64,000 nt of DNA from Mesorhizobium sp. ZC-5 (GCF_025753855.1 NZ_JAOWPT010000002.1:558001-622000); one strand, 5' to 3'; counted from the first letter of the stretch, positions 26,757 to 36,726 are shown. Numbers and translations: made by a program. The notes: generated by a model from the sequence alone, not told the origin.

Positions 26757-26897
26757 GCCTGATGGGCGGTCTGGGTCGCCAGGCCGCGCCGCCCCCGTTC
26801 AGGCCATTCCAAAGTCGGCAATCCGGGCGCCCGCGCCCGGATCGGGCGGCGCTCCCCGGCGCCGTGGTTGAACTCAACCCGAAATGAGGGACGCACC

Positions 26898-27908
26898 ATG
26901 GGTGCCCAGATATTTTCAGCCGTACTGGCTATTGTGCTCGGCGTCGGCGGCTGCGTCGTCTATTTCTACGGCGCCAACAAGCTGGTCGACATCATATTTC
27001 CGTCGCGCGGCGTCAGCGGCGCGGCGGCGATCGACAATCTGCGCCGTCAGGGACTGATCCGGCCCTGGCTGTTCATTGGCCCGGCGCTGCTCATTCTCAC
27101 GATCTATCTGATCTACCCGGTCGTCAACACCGTGATCACCTCATTCCAGAACAAGGCGGGTGAGGGTTTCGTCGGCGTGGCCAACTACCAATGGGCGCTC
27201 GGCGATCGGGAGTTCCAGAACTCGATCTTCAACAACTTGCTGTGGCTGCTGGTCGTCCCGGCCGCCTGCACCTTCCTCGGCCTCATCATCGCGGTGCTCA
27301 CCGACAAGATCTGGTGGGGCACCATCGCCAAGAGCCTGATCTTCCTGCCGCTCGCCATCTCCTTCGTCGGCGCCAGCGTCATCTGGAAATTCGTCTATGA
27401 GTACAAGGGCGACGGCCAGGTGCAGATCGGCATCCTGAACGCGATCGTTCAGGGGTTCGGCGGCGCGCCGCAAGTGTGGATATCGATGCCGTTCTGGAAC
27501 AATTTCTTCCTGATGGTCATCCTGATCTGGATCCAGACCGGCTTCGCCATGGTCATCCTGTCGTCGGCCCTGCGCGGCATTCCGGAGGAGACGCTGGAAG
27601 CCGCGGTCATCGACGGCGCCAATCCCTTCCAGATATTCTGGAAGATCATGATCCCGCAGATCTGGGGCACCATCATGGTGGTGTGGACCACCATCACTAT
27701 CCTGGTGCTCAAGGTGTTCGACATCGTGCTGACCATGACCAACGGACAGTGGAACAGCCAGGTTCTGGCGAACCTGATGTTCGACTGGATGTTCCGCGGC
27801 GGCGGCGATTTCGGCCGCGGCGCGGCGATCGCGGTGGTCATCATGCTGGCGGTGCTGCCGATCATGATCTGGAACATTCGCCAGGCGAACAAGGAAGGAG
27901 GGCTCTGA
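26898..27908 (+). CDS. aglF: Alpha-glucoside ABC transporter permease
   Basis: 336 aa from the ATG at 26898, 15 bp after a GAAATGAGGG stretch. An extra N-terminal membrane segment (IFSAVLAIVLGVGGCVVYFYG) precedes the six of a MalF-type core (WLFIGPALLILTIYLIYPVVN). EAA loop ETLEAAVIDGANPFQIFWKI. The N-terminal addition is usual for AglF. Ends 1 bp before aglG. Confidence 0.92.
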   Translation: MGAQIFSAVLAIVLGVGGCVVYFYGANKLVDIIFPSRGVSGAAAIDNLRRQGLIRPWLFIGPALLILTIYLIYPVVNTVITSFQNKAGEGFVGVANYQWALGDREFQNSIFNNLLWLLVVPAACTFLGLIIAVLTDKIWWGTIAKSLIFLPLAISFVGASVIWKFVYEYKGDGQVQIGILNAIVQGFGGAPQVWISMPFWNNFFLMVILIWIQTGFAMVILSSALRGIPEETLEAAVIDGANPFQIFWKIMIPQIWGTIMVVWTTITILVLKVFDIVLTMTNGQWNSQVLANLMFDWMFRGGGDFGRGAAIAVVIMLAVLPIMIWNIRQANKEGGL

Positions 27909-27909
27909 G

Positions 27910-29076
27910 ATGGCCCAGGCAAGCGGTAGCTCGGCCGGCAAATCCTCCTTCGGACGCTGGGGCGTTCACCTCGCGGTGCTGTTCTTCGTGGTGATCTGGA
28001 CGATCCCGACGCTCGGTATCCTGGTTTCATCCTTGCGCGACAAGGACCAGATCATCGCCTCGGGATGGTGGAACTCGTTCTTCAGCTCCTCGCAGACGCA
28101 GGCCGGGCGCCTTGCGCCGGCCTCCGCGCAGCAGGAGAAGGACGGTAAGTTTGTCATCGAGGGCAACATTTTCGAAACGCCCGGTGCCAGCCAAATCAGC
28201 GCCTTCGGCACCCGCGCGCAGCAGCCCACCGCCTATGAGGCCGGCAGCGTCGCCGACCTGGGCGATGGCGAGACGCTGCAGGTCAACGCGGACGGCACCT
28301 ATGTCCACACGTCGGCCAAGGCGTTCGAAGGCGAACGCGGCCAGCGTGTCTATTACGCGTCGACCGTGCCGCCGCGCTTTACCACCGAGAATTACCAGAC
28401 AGTGCTCTTCTCGGAGGGCATCGGCCGCTCGTTTCTGAACTCGCTGACGGTCACCATTCCCGCGACGGTCATCCCGATCATGATTGCCGCCTTCGCGGCC
28501 TACGCGCTGGCCTGGATGCGGTTTCCGGGCCGCGCTCTGCTGATCGCGGTGATCATCGGCCTCCTGGTGGTGCCGCTGCAGATGGCGCTGATCCCGCTGC
28601 TTGAAATCTACAACGGCGTCGGCAATCTGTTCGGCGTGCCATCGAAAACATATCTCGGCATCTGGCTGGCGCACACCGGGTTTGGTCTGCCTTTCGCGAT
28701 CTATCTTCTCAGGAGTTACATGGCCGGCCTGCCGCGTGAGCTGATGGAATCGGCGCGCATCGACGGCGCCAGCGACTTCGAAATATTCATGAAGATCGTG
28801 CTGCCGCTATCCTTCCCGGTGTTGGCTTCCTTCGCCATCTTCCAGTTCCTCTGGGTGTGGAACGACCTTCTGGTGGCGATGGTGTTCCTCGGTTCGGGCA
28901 ACGACCAGCTGGTGCTGACCGGTCGCCTCAACGCGCTGCTCGGTTCGCGCGGCGGCGATTGGGAAATCCTGACCACATCGGCCTTCGTCACCATCATCGT
29001 GCCGCTGATCGTCTTCTTCTCGCTGCAGCGCTACTTCGTCCGTGGCCTGCTCGCGGGCTCGGTCAAGGGAGGCTGA
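27910..29076 (+). CDS. aglG: Alpha-glucoside ABC transporter permease with large periplasmic insert
   Basis: 388 aa, about 100 longer than ordinary MalG. The first membrane segment (VLFFVVIWTIPTLGILVSSL) is followed by a periplasmic stretch of about residues 50-160 rich in Gln, Ala and Gly (SSSQTQAGRLAPASAQQEKD to YYASTVPPRFTTENY), then the five remaining segments. EAA loop ELMESARIDGASDFEIFMKI. C-terminal FVRGLLAGSVKGG. The enlarged loop is characteristic of AglG and may contact AglE. Confidence 0.92.
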   Translation: MAQASGSSAGKSSFGRWGVHLAVLFFVVIWTIPTLGILVSSLRDKDQIIASGWWNSFFSSSQTQAGRLAPASAQQEKDGKFVIEGNIFETPGASQISAFGTRAQQPTAYEAGSVADLGDGETLQVNADGTYVHTSAKAFEGERGQRVYYASTVPPRFTTENYQTVLFSEGIGRSFLNSLTVTIPATVIPIMIAAFAAYALAWMRFPGRALLIAVIIGLLVVPLQMALIPLLEIYNGVGNLFGVPSKTYLGIWLAHTGFGLPFAIYLLRSYMAGLPRELMESARIDGASDFEIFMKIVLPLSFPVLASFAIFQFLWVWNDLLVAMVFLGSGNDQLVLTGRLNALLGSRGGDWEILTTSAFVTIIVPLIVFFSLQRYFVRGLLAGSVKGG

Positions 29077-29080
29077 CGCC

Positions 29081-30748
29081 ATGCAGGCGGCATCCCGCAA
29101 GGCCGAGGCGCCGCTGCCGGCGCCCGATCCGGACTGGTGGCGCGGCGCGGTGATCTACCAGATCTATCCGCGCAGCTACCAGGATTCGAACGGCGACGGC
29201 ATCGGCGACCTGAAAGGCATCATCGGGCGGCTGTCCTACATCGCCGATCTCGGCGCGGATGCCATCTGGATATCGCCTTTCTTCAAGTCGCCGATGAAGG
29301 ACTTCGGCTACGACGTTTCGGACTATTGCGACGTCGATCCGATGTTCGGAACGCTGGCCGACTTCGACGCGCTGATCGCCGAGGCGCATCGGCTCGGCCT
29401 GAAGGTGATGATCGACGAGGTGCTGTCGCACACCGCCGACAATCATCCGTGGTTCCAGGAAAGCCGCTCCAGCCGCAACAATCCGAAGGCCGACTGGTAT
29501 GTCTGGGCCGATGCCAGGCCGGACGGCACGCCGCCCAACAACTGGCTGTCGATCTTCGGCGGCTCTGCCTGGCAATGGGACACCCGCCGCCAGCAATATT
29601 ACCTGCACAACTTCCTGGCCGAACAACCTGATCTCAATTTCCACAATGCCGCCGTACAGGACGCGCTGCTGGACGTCACGCGCTTCTGGCTGGAGCGCGG
29701 CGTCGACGGTTTTCGCCTCGACACCATCAACTTCTATTTCCACAGCCAGGGGCTGGAGAACAATCCGGCGCTGCCCATCGAGCAGCGCAACGACCAGACG
29801 GCGCCCGCCGTCAATCCCTACAACTACCAGGACCATGTCTACGACAAGAGCCGGCCGGAAAACCTCGGCTTCCTGGAGCGGTTCCGTGCCTTGCTAGATG
29901 AATATCCAGCCGTCGCGGCGGTCGGCGAGGTGGGCGATTCGCAACGCGGGCTGGAGGTCGTCGCGGCCTATACCGCTGGCGAGAACCGCGTTCACATGTG
30001 TTATGCCTTCGACTTTCTGGCGCCGGAAAAGATCAGCGCGGCCAAGGTGCGAAACGTGCTCGAGGATTTCGACAAGGCGGCCAGCGACGGTTGGTCCTGC
30101 TGGGCTTTCTCCAACCACGACGTGATGCGCCATGCGTCCCGGTGGGGCGCCGGCGAGCCTGACCGGCTTGCCTATCTCAAGGTGATCTCGGCACTGCTGA
30201 TGTCGCTGCGCGGCTCGGTCTGCATCTACCAGGGCGAAGAGTTGGGGCTCGGCGAAGCCGACCTTGCCTTCGAGGATCTGCAGGACCCTTACGGCATCCG
30301 CTTCTGGCCCGAATTCAAGGGCCGCGATGGCTGCCGCACGCCGATGGTGTGGGATGCCGATGCCAGGAACGGCGGCTTCTCCACGGCCAAGCCTTGGCTG
30401 CCGGTGCCGCGCGCGCATCTCGCCCAGGCCGTCAGCAGGCAACAGGACGACCAGAATTCGCTGCTCGAGCATTACCGTCGGTTCCTGGCGTTCCGCCGCT
30501 CCCATCCGGCCTTCGCCAAGGGTGACATCACGTTTCTCGCGGGCGAGGGCGATGTCGTCGCCTTCACCCGCCGTGAGGGTAACGAACAGATCGTCTGCGC
30601 CTTCAATCTCGGCAGCCGGCCGGCTGCGGTCGACCTCGGCGAAGGCCGGGCCGCGCAACCGCTCGCCGGGCACGGCTTCGCGGACGCGGCCGAGGGCAAT
30701 ACGATCAGGCTTGAAAGTTATGGTGCCTGGTTCGGGCGTTTCGCCTGA
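29081..30748 (+). CDS. aglA: Alpha-glucosidase, GH13 family
   Basis: 555 aa from the ATG at 29081, 4 bp after aglG. GH13 regions are all present: DEVLSHTADNHPWF with H117 (region I), nucleophile D214 in GVDGFRLDTINF (region II), acid/base E283 in AVGEVGD (region III), and SNHD with H346/D347 (region IV). No signal peptide, so it hydrolyses imported sucrose, maltose or trehalose-type glucosides in the cytoplasm. Located inside the transport operon, as in S. meliloti. Confidence 0.94.
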   Translation: MQAASRKAEAPLPAPDPDWWRGAVIYQIYPRSYQDSNGDGIGDLKGIIGRLSYIADLGADAIWISPFFKSPMKDFGYDVSDYCDVDPMFGTLADFDALIAEAHRLGLKVMIDEVLSHTADNHPWFQESRSSRNNPKADWYVWADARPDGTPPNNWLSIFGGSAWQWDTRRQQYYLHNFLAEQPDLNFHNAAVQDALLDVTRFWLERGVDGFRLDTINFYFHSQGLENNPALPIEQRNDQTAPAVNPYNYQDHVYDKSRPENLGFLERFRALLDEYPAVAAVGEVGDSQRGLEVVAAYTAGENRVHMCYAFDFLAPEKISAAKVRNVLEDFDKAASDGWSCWAFSNHDVMRHASRWGAGEPDRLAYLKVISALLMSLRGSVCIYQGEELGLGEADLAFEDLQDPYGIRFWPEFKGRDGCRTPMVWDADARNGGFSTAKPWLPVPRAHLAQAVSRQQDDQNSLLEHYRRFLAFRRSHPAFAKGDITFLAGEGDVVAFTRREGNEQIVCAFNLGSRPAAVDLGEGRAAQPLAGHGFADAAEGNTIRLESYGAWFGRFA

Positions 30749-30778
30749 TCCGGCTGGAGCAATTGTAGGGAGGAAGCA

Positions 30779-31891
30779 ATGGCCGATCTTACGCTCAGGA
30801 ATGTCAAGAAGGCTTACGGCAGTCTGAACATTCTCCACGGCATCGATCTCGACATCGAATCGGGCGAGTTCATCGTCTTCGTCGGTCCGTCGGGCTGCGG
30901 CAAGTCGACCTTGCTTCGCTCGATCGCCGGGCTCGAGGAGATCACGTCGGGCGACCTCAGCATCGACGGCGAACGGGTCAACGACGTGCCGCCGTCGAAA
31001 CGCGGCATCGCCATGGTGTTCCAGTCCTACGCGCTCTATCCGCACATGACCGTCTACGACAACATGGCGTTTTCGATGAAAATCGCCAAGGAAAACAAGG
31101 CCGAGATCGACAAGCGGGTAAAACAGGCGGCGGAAATCCTGCAGCTCACCAAATATCTCGACCGCCTGCCCAAGGCGATGTCGGGCGGCCAGCGCCAGCG
31201 TGTCGCCATCGGCCGTGCCATCGTCCGCAACCCGAAGGTCTTCCTCTTCGACGAGCCGCTGTCCAATCTCGACGCGGCACTGCGCGTCGCCACCCGCATC
31301 GAGATCGCCAAGCTCAAGGAATCGATGCCGAACACGACGATGATCTATGTCACGCACGACCAGGTGGAAGCGATGACGCTCGCCGATCGAATCGTCGTTT
31401 TGAAGGAAGGCCGCATCGAGCAGGTCGGTTCGCCGATGGAACTCTACAAGCGGCCGGGCAACCTGTTCGTCGCCCAGTTCATCGGTTCGCCGGCCATGAA
31501 CATCCTGCCCGGCAAGGTCGACAAGGCGGGCAGCAACACCGCCATCACCCATATCGGCGGCAAGGCAAGCGTGCCCATCGCCACGCCGGCAAGCGCGCAA
31601 GGAACGGAGATCAGCTTCGGCGTGCGCCCTGAGGATCTTTATGTCGCCAAGGGCAAGGACAGCCTGTTCGAGGGCAAGGTCGACTACATCGAACAGCTCG
31701 GCGAGGTGCAGCTCGTCTATGTCGATATCGGCCGCGGCATCGAATTGCCGCTGATCGCCAAGCTGCCCGGCAACGTACCGATCGAACGCGGCGCGACGAT
31801 GAAGCTCGACGCCAGCGCCGAAGACCTGCACATTTTCGACGCGAACGGTTCTTCTTTCCTCCAGCATAAGCCGGAGGCGAAAGCTGCCTAA
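30779..31891 (+). CDS. aglK: Alpha-glucoside ABC transporter ATP-binding protein
   Basis: 370 aa, ATG after TAGGGAGGAAGCA. Walker [10 protein letters not shown], signature MSGGQRQRV, Walker [14 protein letters not shown]-loop VTHDQVEAM, then a MalK-type regulatory domain (FGVRPEDLYVAKGKD). It powers AglFG. The stop codon TAA overlaps the first base of the dispersed hairpin repeat at 31891. Confidence 0.93.
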   Translation: MADLTLRNVKKAYGSLNILHGIDLDIESGEFIVFVGPSGCGKSTLLRSIAGLEEITSGDLSIDGERVNDVPPSKRGIAMVFQSYALYPHMTVYDNMAFSMKIAKENKAEIDKRVKQAAEILQLTKYLDRLPKAMSGGQRQRVAIGRAIVRNPKVFLFDEPLSNLDAALRVATRIEIAKLKESMPNTTMIYVTHDQVEAMTLADRIVVLKEGRIEQVGSPMELYKRPGNLFVAQFIGSPAMNILPGKVDKAGSNTAITHIGGKASVPIATPASAQGTEISFGVRPEDLYVAKGKDSLFEGKVDYIEQLGEVQLVYVDIGRGIELPLIAKLPGNVPIERGATMKLDASAEDLHIFDANGSSFLQHKPEAKAA

Positions 31892-31994
31892 TGCATGTCG
31901 CCCGAAAGTGTCCTCGGTTTCGGGATAACGACATGCATCAAATCAAGGAATCTAAAGCGCGGCCGCCGAATCCTATTCGGCGCGACGTGCTTTA
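31891..31994. repeat. Dispersed two-hairpin intergenic repeat, copy 1
   Basis: Module 1: ATGCATGTCG (31891-31900) and CCCGAAA pair with TTTCGGG (31918-31924) and CGACATGCAT (31929-31938) around a 10-base loop. Module 2: TAAAGCGC (31953-31960) pairs with GTGCTTTA (31987-31994), with an inner CGCCGAAT-CCT-ATTCGGCG hairpin. A second copy at 47413-47514 has the same order with a few substitutions and matched deletions. No U-tract follows, so it is not a simple terminator. Confidence 0.9.
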
Positions 31995-32012
31995 ACGGCA
32001 GGCGCCGGAGCG

Positions 32013-33233
32013 TTACATCAATTCCTTCAGGTTCGCGGCCACATCGGCCGCGACCGCCTTCGGTACGGAAATGCGTGCCGCAAGGAGCCGCCGCGCCATC
32101 ATGTGGTCGGCGGCGCTGTTGATGCTTTCGACGGCGATCAGCCGGTCCCCGCGATAGAGGAACATCGAGAACTTTCCGCCGTCCGGGTCGCCGCGCAGGA
32201 CAGTGCCGTCATGGCCGTTCGACAGTCCGGCGATCTGCAGGCGCGCGCTGCCCTGGTTCGACCAGAACCACGGGAAGCCGTCATACGGCCTGTCCTCGCC
32301 GGTCAGCCGCGCCGCGATGCAGCGCGCCTGGTCGACCGCGTTCTGCACCGATTCCAGCCGCGTCATGCCGCCCGTGTGGATGTTGGGGTAGGCGGCGCAA
32401 TCGCCCATCGCCGAAATAGCGGCATCGCTGGTGACAAGCCGGTCGTCGACCACGATGCCGTTGTCGACGGCCAATCCCGCCTCGGCGGCGAGTTCGGCAT
32501 TGGGAACGATGCCGGCGGCGATCAGGACGGCGTCGGTGTGGAGATGCCGGCCGTTCGACAGCCGGACCTCGGTGGCGGAGCCGCTGCGGTGCACGCCCTG
32601 CACGAGGGTTTCGAAATGGAGCCCCGTTCCCAACTGCTCGTGGAAGGAACGGAACCAGGCCGACATCGGGCTGGACAGCACGCGGCCCATCAGCACCGGC
32701 GTCGCCTCGATCACATCGACGGCGATGTCGCGGGCGCGCAGAAGCCCGGCGACCTCCAGCCCGATGAAGCCGCCGCCGACGACGGTGACATGGCGGAGCG
32801 AAGCGAGGCGATCGTTCAGCCGTTGTGCGTCCTGCAGCGTTCGCAGTTCGAGGATCGACCGATGATCGAGACCCGGTATCGGCGGAATGCGGTTGCGCGC
32901 GCCGGTGGCGAGCGCCAGATGATCGTAGGAAAGCCGCGTACCGTCTTCGAGTTCGACCTCGCGCTTCTGCCTGTCGATGCGCGTAGCGCGCATTCCGAGC
33001 TGGAGCGTGATCTGGTGAGCAGGGAAGAAGGTTTCGCCCTTGAGTGGCAGCCCCGTGTCGCTGGCGCTTTTCAGGAACTCCTTGGAAAGCGGCGGGCGCT
33101 GGTATGGCAAAGCCGACTCGTCGCCGACGATGGTGACCGGACCGTCGAAGCCGCGCTGCCGAAGCGAGGCGGCGAGCTCGACGCCGGCATGCCCGCTTCC
33201 GACGATCAAGACGTTCCCTGGATTACTGGCCAA
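32013..33233 (-). CDS. Ferredoxin-reductase-type FAD/NAD-dependent oxidoreductase
   Basis: 406 aa. A TTG start at 33233 follows an in-frame TAA directly; GGAG lies 8 nt upstream. FAD site NVLIVGSGHAGVELAASLRQ, then YQRPPLSKEFL, LALATGARNRIPP, the NAD-binding VTVVGGGFIGLEVAGLL, and AISAMGDCAAYPN for FAD. The C-terminal reductase domain ends FLYRGDRLIAVESINSA. This is the putidaredoxin/rhodocoxin reductase (BphA4) family, which passes electrons from NADH to a [2Fe-2S] ferredoxin of an oxygenase. No ferredoxin or oxygenase gene is adjacent, so its partner is unknown. Confidence 0.88.
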   Translation of the reverse strand: MASNPGNVLIVGSGHAGVELAASLRQRGFDGPVTIVGDESALPYQRPPLSKEFLKSASDTGLPLKGETFFPAHQITLQLGMRATRIDRQKREVELEDGTRLSYDHLALATGARNRIPPIPGLDHRSILELRTLQDAQRLNDRLASLRHVTVVGGGFIGLEVAGLLRARDIAVDVIEATPVLMGRVLSSPMSAWFRSFHEQLGTGLHFETLVQGVHRSGSATEVRLSNGRHLHTDAVLIAAGIVPNAELAAEAGLAVDNGIVVDDRLVTSDAAISAMGDCAAYPNIHTGGMTRLESVQNAVDQARCIAARLTGEDRPYDGFPWFWSNQGSARLQIAGLSNGHDGTVLRGDPDGGKFSMFLYRGDRLIAVESINSAADHMMARRLLAARISVPKAVAADVAANLKELM

Positions 33234-33408
33234 TTATCAGGCTCCGTATGGCTGCGGCGATCCGGGACGGTGGCATGCGGCTGACCGGTTCGGATTGTCG
33301 CTCGGCGACAGACCGATGTCGCGGCTGTTCGATGTGAGCGGGGAGCCGGCCGGGGCAAACTGCCGGAAGCTGCATTCGGCGGTTGCCGCGCGGGAAGCCG
33401 GGGCAGGA

Positions 33409-33978
33409 TCAGTCCGGACGTTTCGGCGGCCGGCCTCGCTGCTTTGGGGGTGTGATGGCGATGATGTCGGCACTCGGAAGCTGCTTCTCGCTGAATGAAA
33501 CGTCGAGATAAGCCAGCTTGGTTTCAAGTTCCAGCAAAAGGCTCTGCAGGAGCTTGAGTTTCTCGGCGCTCATCGTCTTCTTGATCGCCACGTAGACCGC
33601 TTCGCAATCCGGCAGCACGATGTCCACCAGCCGGTGCCCGCGGTCGGTCAGCCGCACCAGCATGCGCCGCATGTCGTGCGGATCGGCTCGCCGCTTCATG
33701 TAGCCGCGTTCTTCCAGTTCGCGCACGATGCGCGACAGCGACGGCATCAGCAGCGCGGTAACACGCGAAAGCTCGGTCAGCTCGATGTCGCTGAGTTCGG
33801 CGACCGTGCGCAGGACACGGAACTGCGGTTCGGTCAGGTCATAGCGGCGCAAGAGGTTGCGGAACGGCAACATCACGCTTTCGCGTGCCCTCACCAGGGC
33901 AAGCGGAAGCACATTGACGATGCTTTTCCTTCCCTTCCTTACCGGTTCGCCCGGCTCGAGCTTGTCTGGGTCTCCCAT
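33409..33978 (-). CDS. MarR-family transcriptional regulator (HpaR-like)
   Basis: 189 aa. Winged helix residues 30-140: LVRARESVMLPFRNLLRRYDLTEPQFRVLRTV, ELTELSRVTALLMPSLSRIVREL, then a wing KRRADPHDMRRMLVRLTDRG. The arrangement resembles HpaR-type repressors of aromatic-acid catabolism. A basic tail PKQRGRPPKRPD resembles an AT-hook (GRPPKRP), unusual for MarR proteins and perhaps an extra DNA contact. The reductase lies 175 bp downstream; the spacer shows nothing clear. Confidence 0.85.
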   Translation of the reverse strand: MGDPDKLEPGEPVRKGRKSIVNVLPLALVRARESVMLPFRNLLRRYDLTEPQFRVLRTVAELSDIELTELSRVTALLMPSLSRIVRELEERGYMKRRADPHDMRRMLVRLTDRGHRLVDIVLPDCEAVYVAIKKTMSAEKLKLLQSLLLELETKLAYLDVSFSEKQLPSADIIAITPPKQRGRPPKRPD

Positions 33979-34082
33979 CCCGTTTGCCCCGTTGAAATCG
34001 TGGCATCTGTCTTATGGGGCCAGCATCCCATGGCGATCCCGTCAATTCAATAGTTGTCGTAAGCAAGAGCGCCGGACCCGGC

Positions 34083-34964
34083 TCACCGGCCGGCGGCCGG
34101 ATCGCTTTCCTGGATCGGCCTATCCTGTTCGCGCTCTGCCAGGGCGATGCGCCGGCGCGAAATGAAGAAGGCACAGACGAAGGCGAAGCTCATCAGAAGC
34201 ACGATCGTCGGTGCGGGCGCGCTGTCGATGAAGAAGCTCGCATAGACGCCGAGGAAGGCCGCGGCGACCGCGACCATTACAGCCACCACCAGCATTCGGT
34301 CGAACCGGCTGGTCAGCAGAAACGCGATTGCGCCGGGAGCGATCAGCATCGATATCGCAAGAATGATACCGACCGCCTTCAACGCACCGACGATAGTCAG
34401 CGACAGGATCGACAGCAGGCCGTAATGCAGCAGCCGCACCGGCAGGCCGATGGCTTGCGCGTGTTGCGGATCGAAGGCGTGCAGCAGCAAGTCCCGCCGC
34501 CAGAAACCGATGACGGCGACGACGATTGCCGCAATGACGCCGGTTTCTATCGTGTCGCGCCAGCTGACGCCGAGCATGTCGCCGAACAGGATATGGTCGA
34601 GGTGAATTTCGGTCTGGATCTTGGTGTAGAGCACGATCCCGAGGCCGAACATGCCGGAGAAAACGACGCCCATGACCGTGTCTTCCTTGACCCGGCTGTT
34701 CTCCTTCAGGAAGCCGGTCGCGATCGCACAGGTCATGCCGGCCGCGAACGCTCCGACCGCGAGCGGCAGGCCGGCGATGTAGGCGAGCACGACGCCGGGA
34801 AGCACCGCGTGGGAAATCGCGTCGCCCATCAACGACCAGCCCTTCAAGACCAGGAAGCAGGACAAAAGGGCCATGGGGGCTGCGACAAGCACCGAGATCA
34901 GCAGCGCCTGCTGCATGAAGGGAAACGCAAAGGGCTGCAGCAGGATGGACAGGAGGTCGGTCAT
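34083..34964 (-). CDS. sitD: Manganese/iron ABC transporter permease
   Basis: 293 aa, ATG at 34964 overlapping the sitC stop by 4 bp. ABC-3 permease with about eight hydrophobic segments: QQALLISVLVAAPMALLSCFLV, GWSLMGDAISHAVLPGVVLAYIAG (the family motif with D and H), LTIVGALKAVGIILAISMLIAPG. Last gene of sitABCD; forms the inner-membrane channel with SitC. Confidence 0.92.
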   Translation of the reverse strand: MTDLLSILLQPFAFPFMQQALLISVLVAAPMALLSCFLVLKGWSLMGDAISHAVLPGVVLAYIAGLPLAVGAFAAGMTCAIATGFLKENSRVKEDTVMGVVFSGMFGLGIVLYTKIQTEIHLDHILFGDMLGVSWRDTIETGVIAAIVVAVIGFWRRDLLLHAFDPQHAQAIGLPVRLLHYGLLSILSLTIVGALKAVGIILAISMLIAPGAIAFLLTSRFDRMLVVAVMVAVAAAFLGVYASFFIDSAPAPTIVLLMSFAFVCAFFISRRRIALAEREQDRPIQESDPAAGR

Positions 34965-35821
34965 TGTCCCGTCTCCAGCGCAAGCCGGGCGCGCCGCCGG
35001 GCGGCGAGCATTCCGTGTTTTGGAGCGAGCACGAAGGCGATCAGGAACATCAGCGTTTGCAGGACGACGATGATGCCGCCGGTCGCACCGTCGAGAAAAT
35101 AGCTGGCATAGGCGCCGGCAAAACTCGTGACCGTGCCGATCGCCACGCTGATGGCGATCAGGCGGGGAAAGCGGTCGGTCAGGAGATAGGCCGTGGCGCC
35201 CGGGGTGACTACCATGGCGATGACGAGGAAAGCCCCGACGGTCTGCAGCGCCGCCACCGTGGACGCGCTGAGAAGCGTGAAGAACAGCACCTTGAGCCGG
35301 TCGGGATTGATGCCGATCGAGCGGGCATGGTTCTCGTCGAAGAATGCCACCATCAGATCCCGCCATTTGATCAGCAGGATCGCCAGCGAGACGCCGCCGA
35401 TGATCACCAGTTGCAGCGTGTCCTCGGGGGTCACCGCGAGGATGTTGCCCAACACGATTGTCTGAACGTTCACCGACGCGGGCGACAGCGAGATCATGAA
35501 CAGGCCAAGACCGAAAAAGGAAGTGAAGATCAGCCCGATGATAGCGTCTTCCTTGAGCTTGGTGCGCTGGTTCAGGAAAAGCATGGCGCCGGCGGCCAAT
35601 CCTCCGGAGAGGAAGGCGCCGAAAGCGAAAGGCAGGCCAAGCATGTACGCTCCTGCAACGCCCGGCACGATGGAATGCGAAAGCGCGTCGCCGATGAGCG
35701 ACCAGCCCTTCAGCATGAGATAGGACGAAAGGAAGGCGCAAACGGCGCCGACCAGGGCGCTGACACACATGGCGTTGACCATGTAGCTATAGCTGAACGG
35801 TTCGGCGAGCAGCGCGGTCAT
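34961..35821 (-). CDS. sitC: Manganese/iron ABC transporter permease
   Basis: 286 aa, overlapping sitB by 4 bp at its start and sitD at its end. Same ABC-3 fold: [71 protein letters not shown]. Paralogous to SitD and shares the D/H motif after the second membrane span. Confidence 0.92.
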   Translation of the reverse strand: MTALLAEPFSYSYMVNAMCVSALVGAVCAFLSSYLMLKGWSLIGDALSHSIVPGVAGAYMLGLPFAFGAFLSGGLAAGAMLFLNQRTKLKEDAIIGLIFTSFFGLGLFMISLSPASVNVQTIVLGNILAVTPEDTLQLVIIGGVSLAILLIKWRDLMVAFFDENHARSIGINPDRLKVLFFTLLSASTVAALQTVGAFLVIAMVVTPGATAYLLTDRFPRLIAISVAIGTVTSFAGAYASYFLDGATGGIIVVLQTLMFLIAFVLAPKHGMLAARRRARLALETGQ

Positions 35822-36726
35822 TTGCCGGCATCGCCGCCGTTGGACGCGCCATTGCCGGCGGTCTTGTCGCCGTAGATGACGAGCGGCCGCTCGTCATCGG
35901 TCAGCACGGTGAGCCGGCGACTGTCGGCATCTTCGTGGAGATCGTGGCCACTGAGAACGAAATGGCGCAGCACGCCGCCGAAGGCCTTTTCCAGATTGGC
36001 CTGTGTGAAGACGTCGGCGGTGGGACCTGAGGCGAGGACGGTTTTGTTGATCAGGATGGCACGGTCGCAGAACCGCGGCACGCTGCCCAGGTTGTGTGTG
36101 GAGACCAGCATTATCCGCCCTTCGTCGCGCAGCGACTTCAGAAGCGCGATGATCGCCTCTTCGGTGCGCACGTCGACCCCCGTGAATGGTTCGTCGAGCA
36201 GGATGATCCGCCCTTCCTGGGCAAGCGCCCGGGCGAGGAAGACGCGTTTCTTCTGGCCACCCGACAACTCGCCGATCTGGCGCTTGCGATAGTCGCTCAT
36301 GCCGACGCGTTCCAGCGCCGCATCGACCTTGGCGCGATCTTCGCTGCGCGCAATGCGCAGCATGTTCATGTGACCGTAGCGGCCCATCATGACGACGTCC
36401 TCGACCAGGACCGGAAAGTTCCAGTCGACGTCCTCGCTCTGCGGCACGTAGGCGACGGCATTCTGCTTGAGGGACTGCGCCGCCGGTTTGCCGAGCAGTG
36501 AAACCTTGCCGGCGGCCAGCGGCACGAAACCCATGATCGCCTTGAACAGGGTCGACTTGCCGCTGCCGTTGACGCCGACCAGGGCGGTGATGGTGCCCTG
36601 GGGAATGGAAAAGCTGGCATCCCGGAGCGCGGTGTGGCCGTTGCGGTAGGTGACCGTGATGCCCTCGACCGCGATTCCGTCAGACGCGGAAGACGACGCA
36701 TTTCTGGTCATGACGGGCGCGTTCAT
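35818..36726 (-). CDS. sitB: Manganese/iron ABC transporter ATP-binding protein
   Basis: 302 aa from the ATG at 36726, overlapping sitA by 4 bp. Walker [10 protein letters not shown], signature LSGGQKKRV, Walker [14 protein letters not shown]-loop STHNLG. A tail of about 45 residues after the ATPase ([20 protein letters not shown], then Gly/Asn-rich) is an addition relative to other family members. Confidence 0.92.
   Translation of the reverse strand: MNAPVMTRNASSSASDGIAVEGITVTYRNGHTALRDASFSIPQGTITALVGVNGSGKSTLFKAIMGFVPLAAGKVSLLGKPAAQSLKQNAVAYVPQSEDVDWNFPVLVEDVVMMGRYGHMNMLRIARSEDRAKVDAALERVGMSDYRKRQIGELSGGQKKRVFLARALAQEGRIILLDEPFTGVDVRTEEAIIALLKSLRDEGRIMLVSTHNLGSVPRFCDRAILINKTVLASGPTADVFTQANLEKAFGGVLRHFVLSGHDLHEDADSRRLTVLTDDERPLVIYGDKTAGNGASNGGDAGK

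Noticed and set aside
29894-31867. Long minus-strand open frame (657 codons)
   Set aside because: Opposite aglA and aglK, which have complete catalytic motifs; no homology is visible in the antisense frame.
34965-35768. Long frame continuing upstream of sitD
   Set aside because: It overlaps sitC in another frame; sitC carries the ABC-3 permease motifs, and sitD starts at 34964 in an ATGA overlap.
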